The notes below the pieces were generated by a model. The model was not told the origin of the DNA. It ran no database searches and saw only the letters and a program-made list of their open reading frames with translations. The position numbers and the translations under genes were made by a program. From NCBI GenBank assembly GCA_016937595.1, contig JAFHKH010000048.1:1-33608 (forward strand): a DNA stretch of 33,608 bases. The letters are read 5' to 3'. This document shows, one piece after another, positions 9,056 to 17,668 of this stretch; the stretch's first letter is position 1, and every line of letters begins with the position of its first letter. Origin of the DNA: Pseudomonas cedrina subsp. fulgida. GTDB taxonomy: Bacteria; Pseudomonadota; Gammaproteobacteria; Pseudomonadales; Pseudomonadaceae.

Positions 9056-10099
9056 TCACGCGTCAACCGTGGGCAAGTGCTGTTCGATGACACCCAGCCA
9101 CCCCATGCCTGGATAGGTTTCAAAGCCGGGCGTCATTGAGTAACCCTGAATGAGCGTTTTACCCAGGGTGCTGTAACCGCTCGTTTGGGTTGCTTTAGTC
9201 TTTAACTCGATGCGTTCGCCCAGATGATCCTGGGCATCGGAGCTGGCAATTATCCGGTGGTTGTCGTCGACGATCATCACTCGAATTCGCGAGCGTTCAT
9301 CGTCGCTCAAGCGAACGCCGTTCAGCACGGAGTCGGCCTGGTTTTTCCAGTCGAAAAAAATCCCGATCACGCCAATGACCGGCGTCTGCTTACCGGCACC
9401 GCGGCGCACAGCGGCACTGAATGCGCAGGTCTGCGAGCCGTTGAGCAGCGGTTCGGCAGTGACTTCTCCGCAGAAATACTGATCACCTGATGCATGCTGC
9501 ATCGCGCTTTGAAACCACGGCTCCTTTGCAACATTGGCGCCGATGACTCTGCCAAAGGTCCCGGCTCGGCCCGAGGCCATGACGCATCCCTTGTGGTCAG
9601 CTACCCAGATATCCAGGTACACGGTGTAACTGTCGAGAATGATCCCCAGGCGTTCGCTGGCATGGGCGCGGCTTTGCGAGGAATGATTCGTCAGCGCGTC
9701 TACCAGAGAGGCATCGGTTGCCCACCAGCGCACGTCGCAGGTGCGCTCGTAAAGGTTGCGATCGATGATTTCGATCATGTTGAGCGACAGATCCGCCAAG
9801 CGCTGCCCGCGCACGTCAAAGCACATGCCACGGCCGAGTGCGGTCAGCTCATTGACCGAAGCCTGCAAATCTTCGGTCAGCCCGCTGGCAATTTTCGAGA
9901 TCCGTTCGGAGATACTTTTGACTTCTTCGGCCACCACCGAGAAGCCCATCCCGGCCTTGCCGGCATGCGCCGCTTCGATGAGCGCATTGATGGCCAGCAA
10001 GCGAGTCTGGCGAGTGATCGCCTGTATATCACTGACACCACGATTCGCCAGGGACTGCACTTCACGTGAAAGGGAGACGATCCGTTCGGGTTCGATCAT
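9056..10099 (-). CDS. Soluble chemotaxis-type protein: truncated MCP signalling tip plus C-terminal Cache-like sensor
   Basis: This 347-residue protein has no membrane segment. The first 80 residues are a truncated methyl-accepting signalling hairpin: TRQTRLLAINALIEAAHAGK and GMGFSVVAEEVKSIS are the conserved tip that binds CheA/CheW. A second part from about residue 100 to the end, with features such as YTVYLDIWVADHKGCVMASGR, AKEPWFQSAM and VIGVIGIFFDW, looks like a PDC/Cache or PAS-like ligand domain. The order is the reverse of a standard chemoreceptor, and only a short hairpin is kept. The ATG at 10099 is preceded by an AGAAAGAA tract. It may sit in a cytoplasmic array or act as a scaffold; the function is inferred. 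Confidence 0.75.
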   Translation of the reverse strand: MIEPERIVSLSREVQSLANRGVSDIQAITRQTRLLAINALIEAAHAGKAGMGFSVVAEEVKSISERISKIASGLTEDLQASVNELTALGRGMCFDVRGQRLADLSLNMIEIIDRNLYERTCDVRWWATDASLVDALTNHSSQSRAHASERLGIILDSYTVYLDIWVADHKGCVMASGRAGTFGRVIGANVAKEPWFQSAMQHASGDQYFCGEVTAEPLLNGSQTCAFSAAVRRGAGKQTPVIGVIGIFFDWKNQADSVLNGVRLSDDERSRIRVMIVDDNHRIIASSDAQDHLGERIELKTKATQTSGYSTLGKTLIQGYSMTPGFETYPGMGWLGVIEQHLPTVDA

Positions 10100-10324
10100 G
10101 TTCTTTCTGCTTATACGAATTATTGATGGCGGCAGTGGTTGCTGATCAATGAGAAAGAAAATGTCAAAAAACGGAGCTATAGCTGCCCCTTGAGGTACGA
10201 AGGTCTGGCCTTCGTTAACCTAGGATCGGCTGATATTACTGGGCCATGAGGCGATTAGCCAAAATAAATAAAATGTTCATATCCCGGATAGGCGGGCGCG
10301 CACGGAGAGGGAAGGCAGGGGTAA

Positions 10325-10413
10325 ACAGCCAGAAACAAGAAAGCCCGCACGAGGCGGGCTTCTTGAGGTGATTCATAGACTGCTGTAGACATCTATGGAT
10401 CGGTACTTGGTGG
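10325..10413. repeat. Left attachment-site repeat (attL) with duplicated terminator
   Basis: This 89-bp block matches 26422-26510 with a single mismatch in the hairpin loop (GAG versus TAG). It ends with TGG TGG, the complement of the tRNA 3' CCACCA. It includes a copy of the tRNA terminator, stem AAGCCCGC/GCGGGCTT at 10341-10361. Most of the identity lies downstream of the tRNA rather than inside it. Confidence 0.88.
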
Positions 10414-10481
10414 TACACAGTCATTTGAACTGATCTTGTAATTCTATGTATTTAAAGGGTTTTGTTCTGAGGGTATCAGTT

Positions 10482-10503
10482 AGGCATACATGTAGGCATA
10501 CAC
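10482..10503. promoter_or_regulatory. Candidate integrase arm-type sites (left)
   Basis: AGGCATACA occurs twice, 12 bases apart, about 70 bases inside the left end. The same pair with the same spacing lies inside the right end at 26371-26391. Matched paired repeats just inside both att sites are what arm-type binding sites of a tyrosine integrase look like. Confidence 0.5.
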
Positions 10504-10594
10504 GCTGCTTGCTTCTGCCTACAGATGTAGTGGTATTCCCACTAGGTAAAGCACCACCAGTTGGTAGGTGATGTGTAGCCATTCGGCCAGGTAG

Positions 10595-10816
10595 TCACTT
10601 CTTTGTCCGACCTTCTGCCGACAGTGAGGCAAGGGCAAGGGTGATGAATCCTGCATTCCCATCCAGGGTTTCTAGTGCCCCTCGGATGTTCCGTGCCACT
10701 TCTGTGGATCCTCTTTGCTCAACCCAGTTTGACAGCTCCTCGATAGCAGCCCCCAGCGCCAGTTGGTTTTCATTCATGCGCTTGAGCAATGACGCAAGCA
10801 AAGGGGTGTCTTCCAT
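10595..10816 (-). CDS. Small hypothetical protein (73 aa)
   Basis: I do not recognise this family. It is acidic-to-neutral, with helical heptad-like character (LLASLLKRMNENQLALGAAIEELSNW) and no membrane segment. The ATG at 10816 is preceded by GGGAG at a good distance. It is the only convincing gene in the left end of the element and points toward the left att site. Its base composition matches the backbone rather than the AT-rich cargo. A role in element maintenance is possible but not shown. Confidence 0.6.
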   Translation of the reverse strand: MEDTPLLASLLKRMNENQLALGAAIEELSNWVEQRGSTEVARNIRGALETLDGNAGFITLALASLSAEGRTKK

Positions 10817-11005
10817 GATGCTCTCCCACCGTGTTGTCAGGTAGTCAATCTACCTCCAACCAGTGGCGTTGCATATCAGCTCTCCTCACCACCTGGTGAT
10901 CGGAAATCACGCCGGTCATCTTGATTCACGAGAGGCCAACAATGTGGTGTAGGGCCAATTTTGAATGGCTGTATGAGAGCAAATATCCTTCCCCCCTCCA
11001 AAACT

Positions 11006-11129
11006 GGTGTAACCGGTGTTACGGGTGTAACGCCCTTCACCAAACGCCCGGTTTCATTGGCTTTCACGCCCGTTACACAGTCGAGCAACATCGCGTACAT
11101 CCGATGTAACGCTGCCCATGCGTGTAACG
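11006..11129. repeat. Iteron cluster I (GTGTAAC/GTGTTAC words)
   Basis: The copies are GGTGTAAC (11006), GGTGTTAC (11015) and GGTGTAAC (11024) in tandem at 9-base spacing. The inverted CGTTACAC lies at 11071, then GATGTAACG (11103) and CGTGTAACG (11121). The 9-base tandem spacing matches the other two clusters in the element. Confidence 0.6.
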
Positions 11130-11254
11130 GCAAAGCCAGCATCCTGGGTTGTGGGCGGCCGCTTGGCGCTCCGGCCTACCAAGCGAATTTCGTCGGCTCC
11201 GCCTTTCGATGAGAGGAAATCACGCTGGGGACCCTGAGAGTTTTCGCTTCACAC

Positions 11255-11499
11255 GGGGCATGAAACCCGCGGGATCGAGTTAGTGGGAGGCGTTGGAAGT
11301 TACTGAAATTTCAATCGTTGAAATTGAAAGGATCTTGAAAAAAGGGCCATCCTTACAGCATCTGTAAAGGTGGCGGTATCTGTTGCTGATAGTGAATATC
11401 TGCGCGGCGTCAACCATGGTGATGGGTGTCAACCACGTCAACCTGTCAACCGACGTAGGAAAGACTGCCGCTAGCACGATCCCGCGGGATTTATGCCCC
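11255..11499. repeat. 245-bp segment bounded by 32-bp inverted repeats
   Basis: 11255-11286 and the complement of 11468-11499 match at 27 of 32 positions, with an inner core CCCGCGGGATCG identical in both. Inside lie four direct copies of GTCAACC (11409, 11428, 11437, 11445). It has no coding capacity. It could be a MITE-like insertion or a binding platform; I see no clear target-site duplication. Confidence 0.55.
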
Positions 11500-11614
11500 T
11501 TACCTAGAAGAATGCTTCAGGGGCCCCACCATCGAACCATGGCTAGGAGCATGACCCACCTCGGTGCGCTGAAGGAGCAATACTATAGGGGCTAGGGGGC
11601 TACCCTAATTAAAC

Positions 11615-11738
11615 CGTGTTACGGGTGTTACGCGTGTTACGTGGATATGCAAGTGTTTGATTTTAAAGGGTTTATTTTACGTTACACTGATGTGGCTGGT
11701 TCGTTGATACACGTGTTACATGGCAACTAGGTGTTACA
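11615..11738. repeat. Iteron cluster II, candidate replication origin
   Basis: Three perfectly adjacent 9-mers, CGTGTTACG, GGTGTTACG and CGTGTTACG (11615-11641), are followed by an AT-rich run (about 11650-11680), an inverted CGTTACAC (11680), then CGTGTTACA (11712) and GGTGTTACA (11730). Iterons beside an AT-rich tract are the usual layout of an origin recognised by an element-encoded initiator, here plausibly the DUF927 replication protein. Confidence 0.6.
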
Positions 11739-12224
11739 GCAATGAATGCTCTGGGGAGCGGTTTGTGATGATTGAACCGGGAGTCATCGGACTAGGGGGC
11801 TGCCATACAAGAGACGCAAAGTACCAAAAGTAGACAGATGGACATTTGTGTATTTCAGCAGCCCTCCGGGGCCGACTAAAGCCGACCAAATGTAGCTGCT
11901 ATATTCAACCGTATGTGAGCCACACAGCCTTTGCTTACCACGGTGCTCTGGAGAAAATCGAAGTAGCACCGCCATACTCTCAACTAAGCAGTGTAGAGTC
12001 CTCAGAGAACGGGCAATACTCGATTTTCTTCTCGTTGCCCCAGCATTCAGCGGTGCTGACAGTGCTAGCGCCGGTAGCGATTACAGTTTTGTCCGAAGTG
12101 GTGGCAGGTTCCAAGTCACTTGAAATGCCGTAGTCTTCGACTAGTTATATTGAACAGAGCGCTTTGAGTTACAGCCACCATCAGCCCCAGAGCGCAGCTT
12201 ATCTGCCCAAATAGAGAGCCCCTA

Positions 12225-12821
12225 ATGAGCCAAGACTTCTACCTGCCTCGAATGCTTGCTTCCGCTGAGAGGACATTCACAGAGCAGGAGCTGGTAAGCG
12301 CTTCGGCCTACGTGGTCGTACTATCTGAACCAGGCGGTGGCAAATCTTCCTTGCTCAAAAGCCTCGCGAATCAGCTGGAAGTTGAATGCGTGACTGCCAA
12401 CCTTTTCAGCCATATGGGTGCAGAGACGAAGAATGGCTCTTTGGTAATTGATGCGTTTGATGAACTTGCGAAGATCGATCAGGTTGGTATTAACAGACTT
12501 CTAGCCTACGCGAAAAAGTCTGATCCAAAACATGTAATTATATCAAGTCGGTCGAGCGAGTGGGGTGCGTCGTCAACTAAGGCATTTGAAGAAGCTTTAG
12601 GGCGTACGCCGCTAGTAGTCAGATTAGAGGAGTTTAACGAAATAGAACAAAAAGCCATATTCTCCTATCATGTTATGAATGAGGACTTCGTTGCCTTTCG
12701 CGATGAAGTATCAAGGTTCGACTTGGAGTCTCTTCTGCCCAATCCGCAATTTCTTAAGCTTTTCGCTGACGCTTACATAGAAAGTGGTAGACGATTCAAA
12801 GACAAAAATTCAATTTTCTAA
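12225..12821 (+). CDS. N-terminal part of a NACHT/STAND-like NTPase (cut by in-frame TAA)
   Basis: These 198 residues contain a P-loop NTPase core close to the N-terminus: Walker A SEPGGGKSS (about residues 36-44), Walker B SLVIDAFDEL (about 71-80) and a sensor-like HVIISSRSSEW, the layout of NACHT/STAND ATPases. The frame ends in TAA at 12819-12821. The very next codon is ATG in the same frame, and the 1,138-residue remainder follows. The text across the stop (DKNSIF, stop, MAVERLAREVN) reads like one uninterrupted helix, so this is most likely the head of a single 1,337-residue protein. The site before the ATG is weak (GAGAG). The sequence is AT-rich compared with the backbone. Confidence 0.75.
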   Translation: MSQDFYLPRMLASAERTFTEQELVSASAYVVVLSEPGGGKSSLLKSLANQLEVECVTANLFSHMGAETKNGSLVIDAFDELAKIDQVGINRLLAYAKKSDPKHVIISSRSSEWGASSTKAFEEALGRTPLVVRLEEFNEIEQKAIFSYHVMNEDFVAFRDEVSRFDLESLLPNPQFLKLFADAYIESGRRFKDKNSIF

Positions 12822-15800
12822 ATGGCCGTTGAGCGGCTGGCGAGAGAAGTCAATACTAGCATCGCAAGCAAGCGCAACTCTTTTTCGGTGGCAGACAAGG
12901 TTGCTTTAGCTGACGAAATTTTTGCTAAATTACTTCTATCCGGCTCAGATGGTGTTACTACTAGCGAGGCAAGTGAAACACGGATATATCCGATACTAAA
13001 CTCAGTACAAAGCAAAAATAATTCTGGCATTGATATATTGTCGACGAGATTATTTAAGCCAGGAGATCACCCTGATCTTCACCGTCCCGTTCATAAGGTC
13101 GTAGCCGAATATTGCGCAGCTTGCTACTTAGTGAAACGCATTGGAGACGCAAATGACCCCCTGACGCTATCAAAATGTGCGTCGGTAATTGCACCAAACG
13201 CTATTGTTCGAGATGAGCTGCGCGGGTTAATCGGATGGATGGCCGCGCTGGGGACTAGAGATATACAGAACACTATTATACAGCTTGATCCGTACGCGGT
13301 ACTCGCTAACGGAGACCCATCTCAGCTCCATTCCTCCACAAGGCGGATGCTCATTCATAAGCTCCGTGAAATTGAAGTGCGAGATCCTTATTTTCGAAGA
13401 GGTGACTATGGAAGAAGTTTCAGCGTAGCTGGTTTTTTCTCTAAGGATGTCATGGATGAGATCAGACCAATTTTATCAGCTGGAGAAGATGGGCATCTCC
13501 GAGATCTTATACTGGAGTTGCTTGTTTCTAGCAAAGAGGCTTCACATCTTGAAGCAGATTTTCGGAGTATTCTTTTATCTAATGAGGAGTCTAAAAACTC
13601 TAGGTTGCTAGCTAGTAAGTGTCTGCTTTCGATCTCTTCCGTCGACCATGAAGAAGATCTTTCAGCTCTGGTTTCTGAGGCCGGTTACGATTCATTGTAT
13701 GTAGCCTCAGAAATCATCAGGTCTCTCTATATAGCGCCATACAACCATGAGATTATATTAGGTTTTCTTAGAGGGTGTGCGAAGCTCTATCCGGAGGGAT
13801 ATGAACAGTATAATCCGCAGGTTGGATCCCGTTACTTCGTAAAGCGTTTCGTAGCGGATTTAAATCACGAGGTGGCTGAGCATCTCTTAGATGATCTGAC
13901 CTTGGGTTTAGAGTGCGTCTGTGACAAAAAATCTTATGAGTGTGGTTGTAGAACCGGTATTAGCAAAATAATTGGCTTGTTGTTGGATAATTATTTTAGT
14001 GTGGCCCTTCCACCTTACAATCCGGCTCAAGTCTGGCGGTGGGTGAGTAACTTAAACTATTACTATCAGAAGAGCATAAAGCAGAGTGCGGCTGTAAAAG
14101 TGATGCGAGAGGACCTAGAGTTGAGACAAGGTTTGCTCGCATTAGTATTTACACCCCTTGTTGATCGAGATGAAATCGCCAACACAAAAATCCACAAATT
14201 TGATTATCATTCACACTCCGGGCTTGGCCTGTTTCAGGATGACAAACAATACTTAGCTGATCTTGCATTTGAACATGATAATTCTGTTCTGTGGGCTACT
14301 TGCATTCCTCTTCACCACAAACATCGTATGGCGGATGAGCGTGGGTCTGATCCACTGCGGCAACGCATGCGTAGACAAGCCTTGTCAAAACCTGAATTCA
14401 TGCGCGTTTGGGCTATTTTTGCTCGTGGGGCATCTGAACTTGAAAAGCTGCATGGACTGCCCAGAAACCTGAAACGAAGGTTCAGGCGCAGTCGAAGAAG
14501 GCAGGCTTTAATTCGTGAAAAAAATATCCTATATGTCAGGGCGAACAGAGATCTAATTGCGTCGGGCGCTCATTGGGCATCTCTTACGCGCTTCGCAGAA
14601 CTTATATTGATGCACCCAGAAAAAATAAATGATGAGTTTGGTGACGAAGAAGTAGCACGTACAGCATTGAAAAACTGCCTCAGCTTTATAGCCCCATCGG
14701 TCCCAGGGCTATCTGAATTGGCGGAATTAAGCTGCTCTTCCAGATTTTCCAGACCAGCTCAGATATTACATGCCGCGTGCGCTCTAATTATGGCGGATAA
14801 GAACTCATTGAATGAAGTTGATCCATCCCTGCTTTTATCTTTAAGAGCCTGTGTTAATGTTCACTATCGTACTGTTGATGAGAGCGCCAGGACCGCTCTG
14901 AAGGAAGAGATTGACAGGATCATATTTTCAAAATCTGGTGAGCCGGAGGCATTTTTAAGACAGTTTGTTGAGCCTCAACTTGATAATCCATCTTGTCTTA
15001 ATCCTGATGTATGGTTGCTGCATAGTGATGATGCTTTCTATGAACTGAAACCGACGCTTTCAATGGAGTGGCTCGCTAGGTTCGATAACCTGAATCTTGG
15101 TGCGCTTGACACTATATTTGATATCGCTGCAGAGCATGGTGATCGCTCACTGCTAATTAATATCATTAGGAGGCGCACTTCCGACTTGTTGAGCAAAATT
15201 GCCGAATTTCCAGATGATCCTGATGTTATTTGCAAATGTAAGTTCTGGTTTGTTCGAGGGTTTTATTTCATTGATTGCATTAGCTACCCGCAGTGGCAGT
15301 GGCTGCAAACAGATTCAGAGGCAATCTTTGATCTGTGCAAACGGTCGAGTCGATATGGCTATCGGAGCCACGGCTGGCCAAGTTTGACAGCCTTAAAAGC
15401 GAAAGCAGTGCTTGACGCCTATGTCGAACGGTGGCCAAGTGTAGATTTACCTGATCACTGGGGGAGTGACAGTCCAAATGCCGAAATAGCATACCGCCAT
15501 ATACGGGATTTAGTCTGGAGTTTTAATTCCTTTGACCCTGAACATGCTTTAGTGCCATTGATGGAGCTGATTGCAGATCCTCGGTTCAACGGCCTGCACA
15601 AGGATCTCAGCAGTATATACAGTGATCAACTTAGAAAGCGCTCACTACAAAATTACGAGGCACCAAGCCCAAAGCAGATTTCAGACCTATTAGATTTTGA
15701 TTCGATTGCAACAGTCGAAGGATTGCGTCAGTGCATCATTGATGAGCTACATGATTTTCAAAGAGCTATATGTGGGGGGGAATTCAACTCGGGAGCTCGA

Positions 15801-16238
15801 TTTTTTGAAAGCGGCAAACATTTAAATGAAAATCCTTGCACATTAATTATAGCGGAGCGGCTAAGCCTTAAGCTTCTCCCGAAAGGAATTATAATTACAC
15901 CTGAGCATCATCTTAAGGATGACAAGCGAAGCGACTTCAGTGCCTCAAAGTTTATAAATGGGAAAAGACGGCTATTAGTTACAGAGGTCAAAGGGCAGTG
16001 GCACCCAGAGTTATATACAGCCGCAAAATGTCAGTTGCATCAACGCTACTCAATACATCCCGATGCCGAGTACCAAGGAGTTTTTCTCGTTCTATGGTTT
16101 GGGGCAGGATTACCTATAGCGGGTCTCAAAACTTCCGGAATAGGATCAGCGGAAGAGCTTAAAGTCAGCATTCAGACATCGCTCCCATTTGAGCTACACG
16201 GATTGATTGATATCTTTGTATTGGATCTATCCAGCTGA
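12822..16238 (+). CDS. Large defence-type protein: NTPase remainder, long helical region, C-terminal PD-(D/E)XK nuclease motif
   Basis: This 1,138-residue open frame is directly in phase with the NTPase head at 12225. The first 100 residues look like the end of the ATPase module (including HRPVHKVVAEYCAACYLV, typical of NACHT winged-helix regions). A long, mostly helical region follows, with a Cys cluster CVCDKKSYECGC near residue 367. The C-terminus carries a nuclease-like motif: Asp1038 in KRSDF, then Glu1055-Val-Lys1057 in LLVTEVKGQWHPEL, and Gln1071 in KCQLHQRY, matching the D...ExK...Q pattern of PD-(D/E)XK enzymes. If read through, the gene encodes a 1,337-residue NTPase-nuclease. No known named defence system is assigned with confidence. 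Confidence 0.75.
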   Translation: MAVERLAREVNTSIASKRNSFSVADKVALADEIFAKLLLSGSDGVTTSEASETRIYPILNSVQSKNNSGIDILSTRLFKPGDHPDLHRPVHKVVAEYCAACYLVKRIGDANDPLTLSKCASVIAPNAIVRDELRGLIGWMAALGTRDIQNTIIQLDPYAVLANGDPSQLHSSTRRMLIHKLREIEVRDPYFRRGDYGRSFSVAGFFSKDVMDEIRPILSAGEDGHLRDLILELLVSSKEASHLEADFRSILLSNEESKNSRLLASKCLLSISSVDHEEDLSALVSEAGYDSLYVASEIIRSLYIAPYNHEIILGFLRGCAKLYPEGYEQYNPQVGSRYFVKRFVADLNHEVAEHLLDDLTLGLECVCDKKSYECGCRTGISKIIGLLLDNYFSVALPPYNPAQVWRWVSNLNYYYQKSIKQSAAVKVMREDLELRQGLLALVFTPLVDRDEIANTKIHKFDYHSHSGLGLFQDDKQYLADLAFEHDNSVLWATCIPLHHKHRMADERGSDPLRQRMRRQALSKPEFMRVWAIFARGASELEKLHGLPRNLKRRFRRSRRRQALIREKNILYVRANRDLIASGAHWASLTRFAELILMHPEKINDEFGDEEVARTALKNCLSFIAPSVPGLSELAELSCSSRFSRPAQILHAACALIMADKNSLNEVDPSLLLSLRACVNVHYRTVDESARTALKEEIDRIIFSKSGEPEAFLRQFVEPQLDNPSCLNPDVWLLHSDDAFYELKPTLSMEWLARFDNLNLGALDTIFDIAAEHGDRSLLINIIRRRTSDLLSKIAEFPDDPDVICKCKFWFVRGFYFIDCISYPQWQWLQTDSEAIFDLCKRSSRYGYRSHGWPSLTALKAKAVLDAYVERWPSVDLPDHWGSDSPNAEIAYRHIRDLVWSFNSFDPEHALVPLMELIADPRFNGLHKDLSSIYSDQLRKRSLQNYEAPSPKQISDLLDFDSIATVEGLRQCIIDELHDFQRAICGGEFNSGARFFESGKHLNENPCTLIIAERLSLKLLPKGIIITPEHHLKDDKRSDFSASKFINGKRRLLVTEVKGQWHPELYTAAKCQLHQRYSIHPDAEYQGVFLVLWFGAGLPIAGLKTSGIGSAEELKVSIQTSLPFELHGLIDIFVLDLSS

Positions 16239-16591
16239 GGGCAAGGATAGTTATTTTAATGTTTAGCTAGTCTCAGGTGCGGATTAATGCAATTCAACTT
16301 AACGGTACCTGCTCAATTTTTAACGGCAGAATGCCGGTGCGAGATAGCCAGCTCTAATTCTTAGCAACTTGACAAGGATATCCGCTTTTTTGGGGGGGCT
16401 GCCCTTTGTGATAGGCAGCAACCGGTCAAAAGCAAAAACATAAAATATCTACCAAGTTGAGGGAGAGTCAAATAGAGCTGTAGTCCTTAGAAATATCGGG
16501 CGGGTGAATGGAATCAAACTCTCGTTGTTAGCTTGGGGTAATTTATGAAGCTCCCGCATAAATTGTGATGAGGGAGCTGTTTATGGGATTT
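16239..16591. other. Intergenic, convergent genes
   Basis: 353 bases lie between the convergent NTPase-nuclease and RelA/SpoT genes. The stretch is AT-rich, with a G7 run near 16392. I see no open frame, RNA gene or strong terminator. Confidence 0.5.
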
Positions 16592-17668
16592 TCAGATTTT
16601 TTGATCAGCTTTAATAAAAGCGTTACTCCACATGCTTCCCCACGGAAACTTACTTCGCCATTCAGGGTTGGCAGATATGGCGACAGCTATCTTAATCGGG
16701 CCCCAAATAAACCCATCATCCTCTGGGTTTTCTTCTAAACAGATGTCTAAATAAGCTTCTGAAGCTAAATCAATAAACTCCTTGTTTTTCTCAAGAAGGA
16801 ACTCAATGTCTTTTAATGTTGATATTTCGATCTCGTTTAATGCATCAAGTATTGTCGAAACCATTTCTCGATCAGTTTCATCAAGAACTTCGTCATAGCG
16901 CCACTGCATGAACTCAACTAGGCTGTCGTAATTCAGCTCGTTTTCTAGGAAGTCACCTGGTGCATTTTTGCTTTCTCGAATGCTGTCCAAATATATATCG
17001 CGCTGCATTCTTATGAATTCGAACTGGTCGTCGACTGTTTCGAACAAGCCCGCAAGTCCGTTAAGCTTTCTTATTAGATTGGATGGTACTTGCGACTCTT
17101 TTTTGTAAACCATGTGGTGCTGGATTATGGACCATGCGTCCTGTACGACCGTGCGAACTTGAATTTCGCATCTTAAAGTCCGCAGGTCATCATATCGGGC
17201 GCCTGAATAATTGGTGCCTAAGTGTATTATGAAATGGTTTCCGATATATCCAAATTTGTTGGTTTCAAGTTCTTCTCGTTTATCAATTTCCTGAACTATT
17301 TCGAATTCATTGCGTATTATGTCAATGACATAGGGGATGTCGCTGCTGTAAAGGCATACTACTCTTACTCCCGCTAAGTCATCTAGCTGTTCGAAAGGGT
17401 CTGTATAGCTTTTACGGTTCAATTTTTCCAGAAAGCTATTAAGAGTCTTAGCCCTAGACCCCAAAAAAGAGGTCTCAATGTGCGCCGCCGATACCTTTTT
17501 TTTCAGAATGTATTCGACCTCGGTGCACAGTTGCTTGAACTGCGGTCTTGCGTCCAGAAACTTTTTAATGATTGCAGGATTTTTCGTCCACATGTCATCG
17601 ATGCGGGCAGAGGGTGATGCAGTAGCTTTTTTTTCCGCTGGTATGCGGGGTGTGGTTTTCCTTCCCAA
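16592..17668 (-). CDS. RelA/SpoT-domain protein, synthetase only (alarmone synthetase or toxSAS-like)
   Basis: This 358-residue protein has a RelA/SpoT nucleotidyl-pyrophosphotransferase domain over about residues 35-200. Visible motifs are LGSRAKTLNSFLEKL (ATP-binding Arg/Lys), QLDDLAGVRVVC (catalytic Asp), FGYIGNHFIIHL (in place of the usual GYRSLH) and RCEIQVRTVVQDAW (catalytic Glu). There is no HD hydrolase, TGS or ACT domain; residues 200-358 are helical. Such proteins make (p)ppGpp or ppApp, or, in toxSAS/CapRel-type systems, pyrophosphorylate tRNA. The TTG start at 17668 is supported by AAGGAG 7 bases upstream. It lies in a mobile element, convergent to a nuclease-NTPase gene, with no housekeeping neighbour, which suggests defence. 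No separate antitoxin gene is evident. Confidence 0.82.
   Translation of the reverse strand: MGRKTTPRIPAEKKATASPSARIDDMWTKNPAIIKKFLDARPQFKQLCTEVEYILKKKVSAAHIETSFLGSRAKTLNSFLEKLNRKSYTDPFEQLDDLAGVRVVCLYSSDIPYVIDIIRNEFEIVQEIDKREELETNKFGYIGNHFIIHLGTNYSGARYDDLRTLRCEIQVRTVVQDAWSIIQHHMVYKKESQVPSNLIRKLNGLAGLFETVDDQFEFIRMQRDIYLDSIRESKNAPGDFLENELNYDSLVEFMQWRYDEVLDETDREMVSTILDALNEIEISTLKDIEFLLEKNKEFIDLASEAYLDICLEENPEDDGFIWGPIKIAVAISANPEWRSKFPWGSMWSNAFIKADQKI

Larger units (their letters stand above)
10817..12224. other. 1.4-kb stretch with no convincing gene
   Basis: Short open frames here start at poor sites, or only read through the repeat arrays (for example a frame encoding VTPVTPVTP across 11006-11031). 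What the stretch does hold is two iteron clusters (11006-11129 and 11615-11738), a segment bounded by 32-bp inverted repeats (11255-11499), and two similar CTAGGGGGCT(A/G)CC words near 11592 and 11792. It is best read as a cis-acting, origin-like region. Confidence 0.55.

Noticed and set aside
10876-11142. 88-codon minus-strand frame with VTPVTPVTP
   Set aside because: The repeat is just translation of the 9-bp iterons (multiple of 3). The rest has no start-site support; the region is non-coding cis sequence.
11006-11738. CRISPR-like array
   Set aside because: The repeats are only 9 bp and are abutting or irregularly spaced in both orientations, with no constant spacers and no cas genes.
11846-12133. 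95-codon plus-strand frame before the NTPase gene
   Set aside because: TTG start without ribosome-binding site, no recognisable features, and not coupled to the following gene.
12225-16238. Two unrelated neighbouring genes
   Set aside because: The stop and the next ATG are adjacent and in the same frame, and the text across them reads as one helix. A single interrupted gene explains it better.
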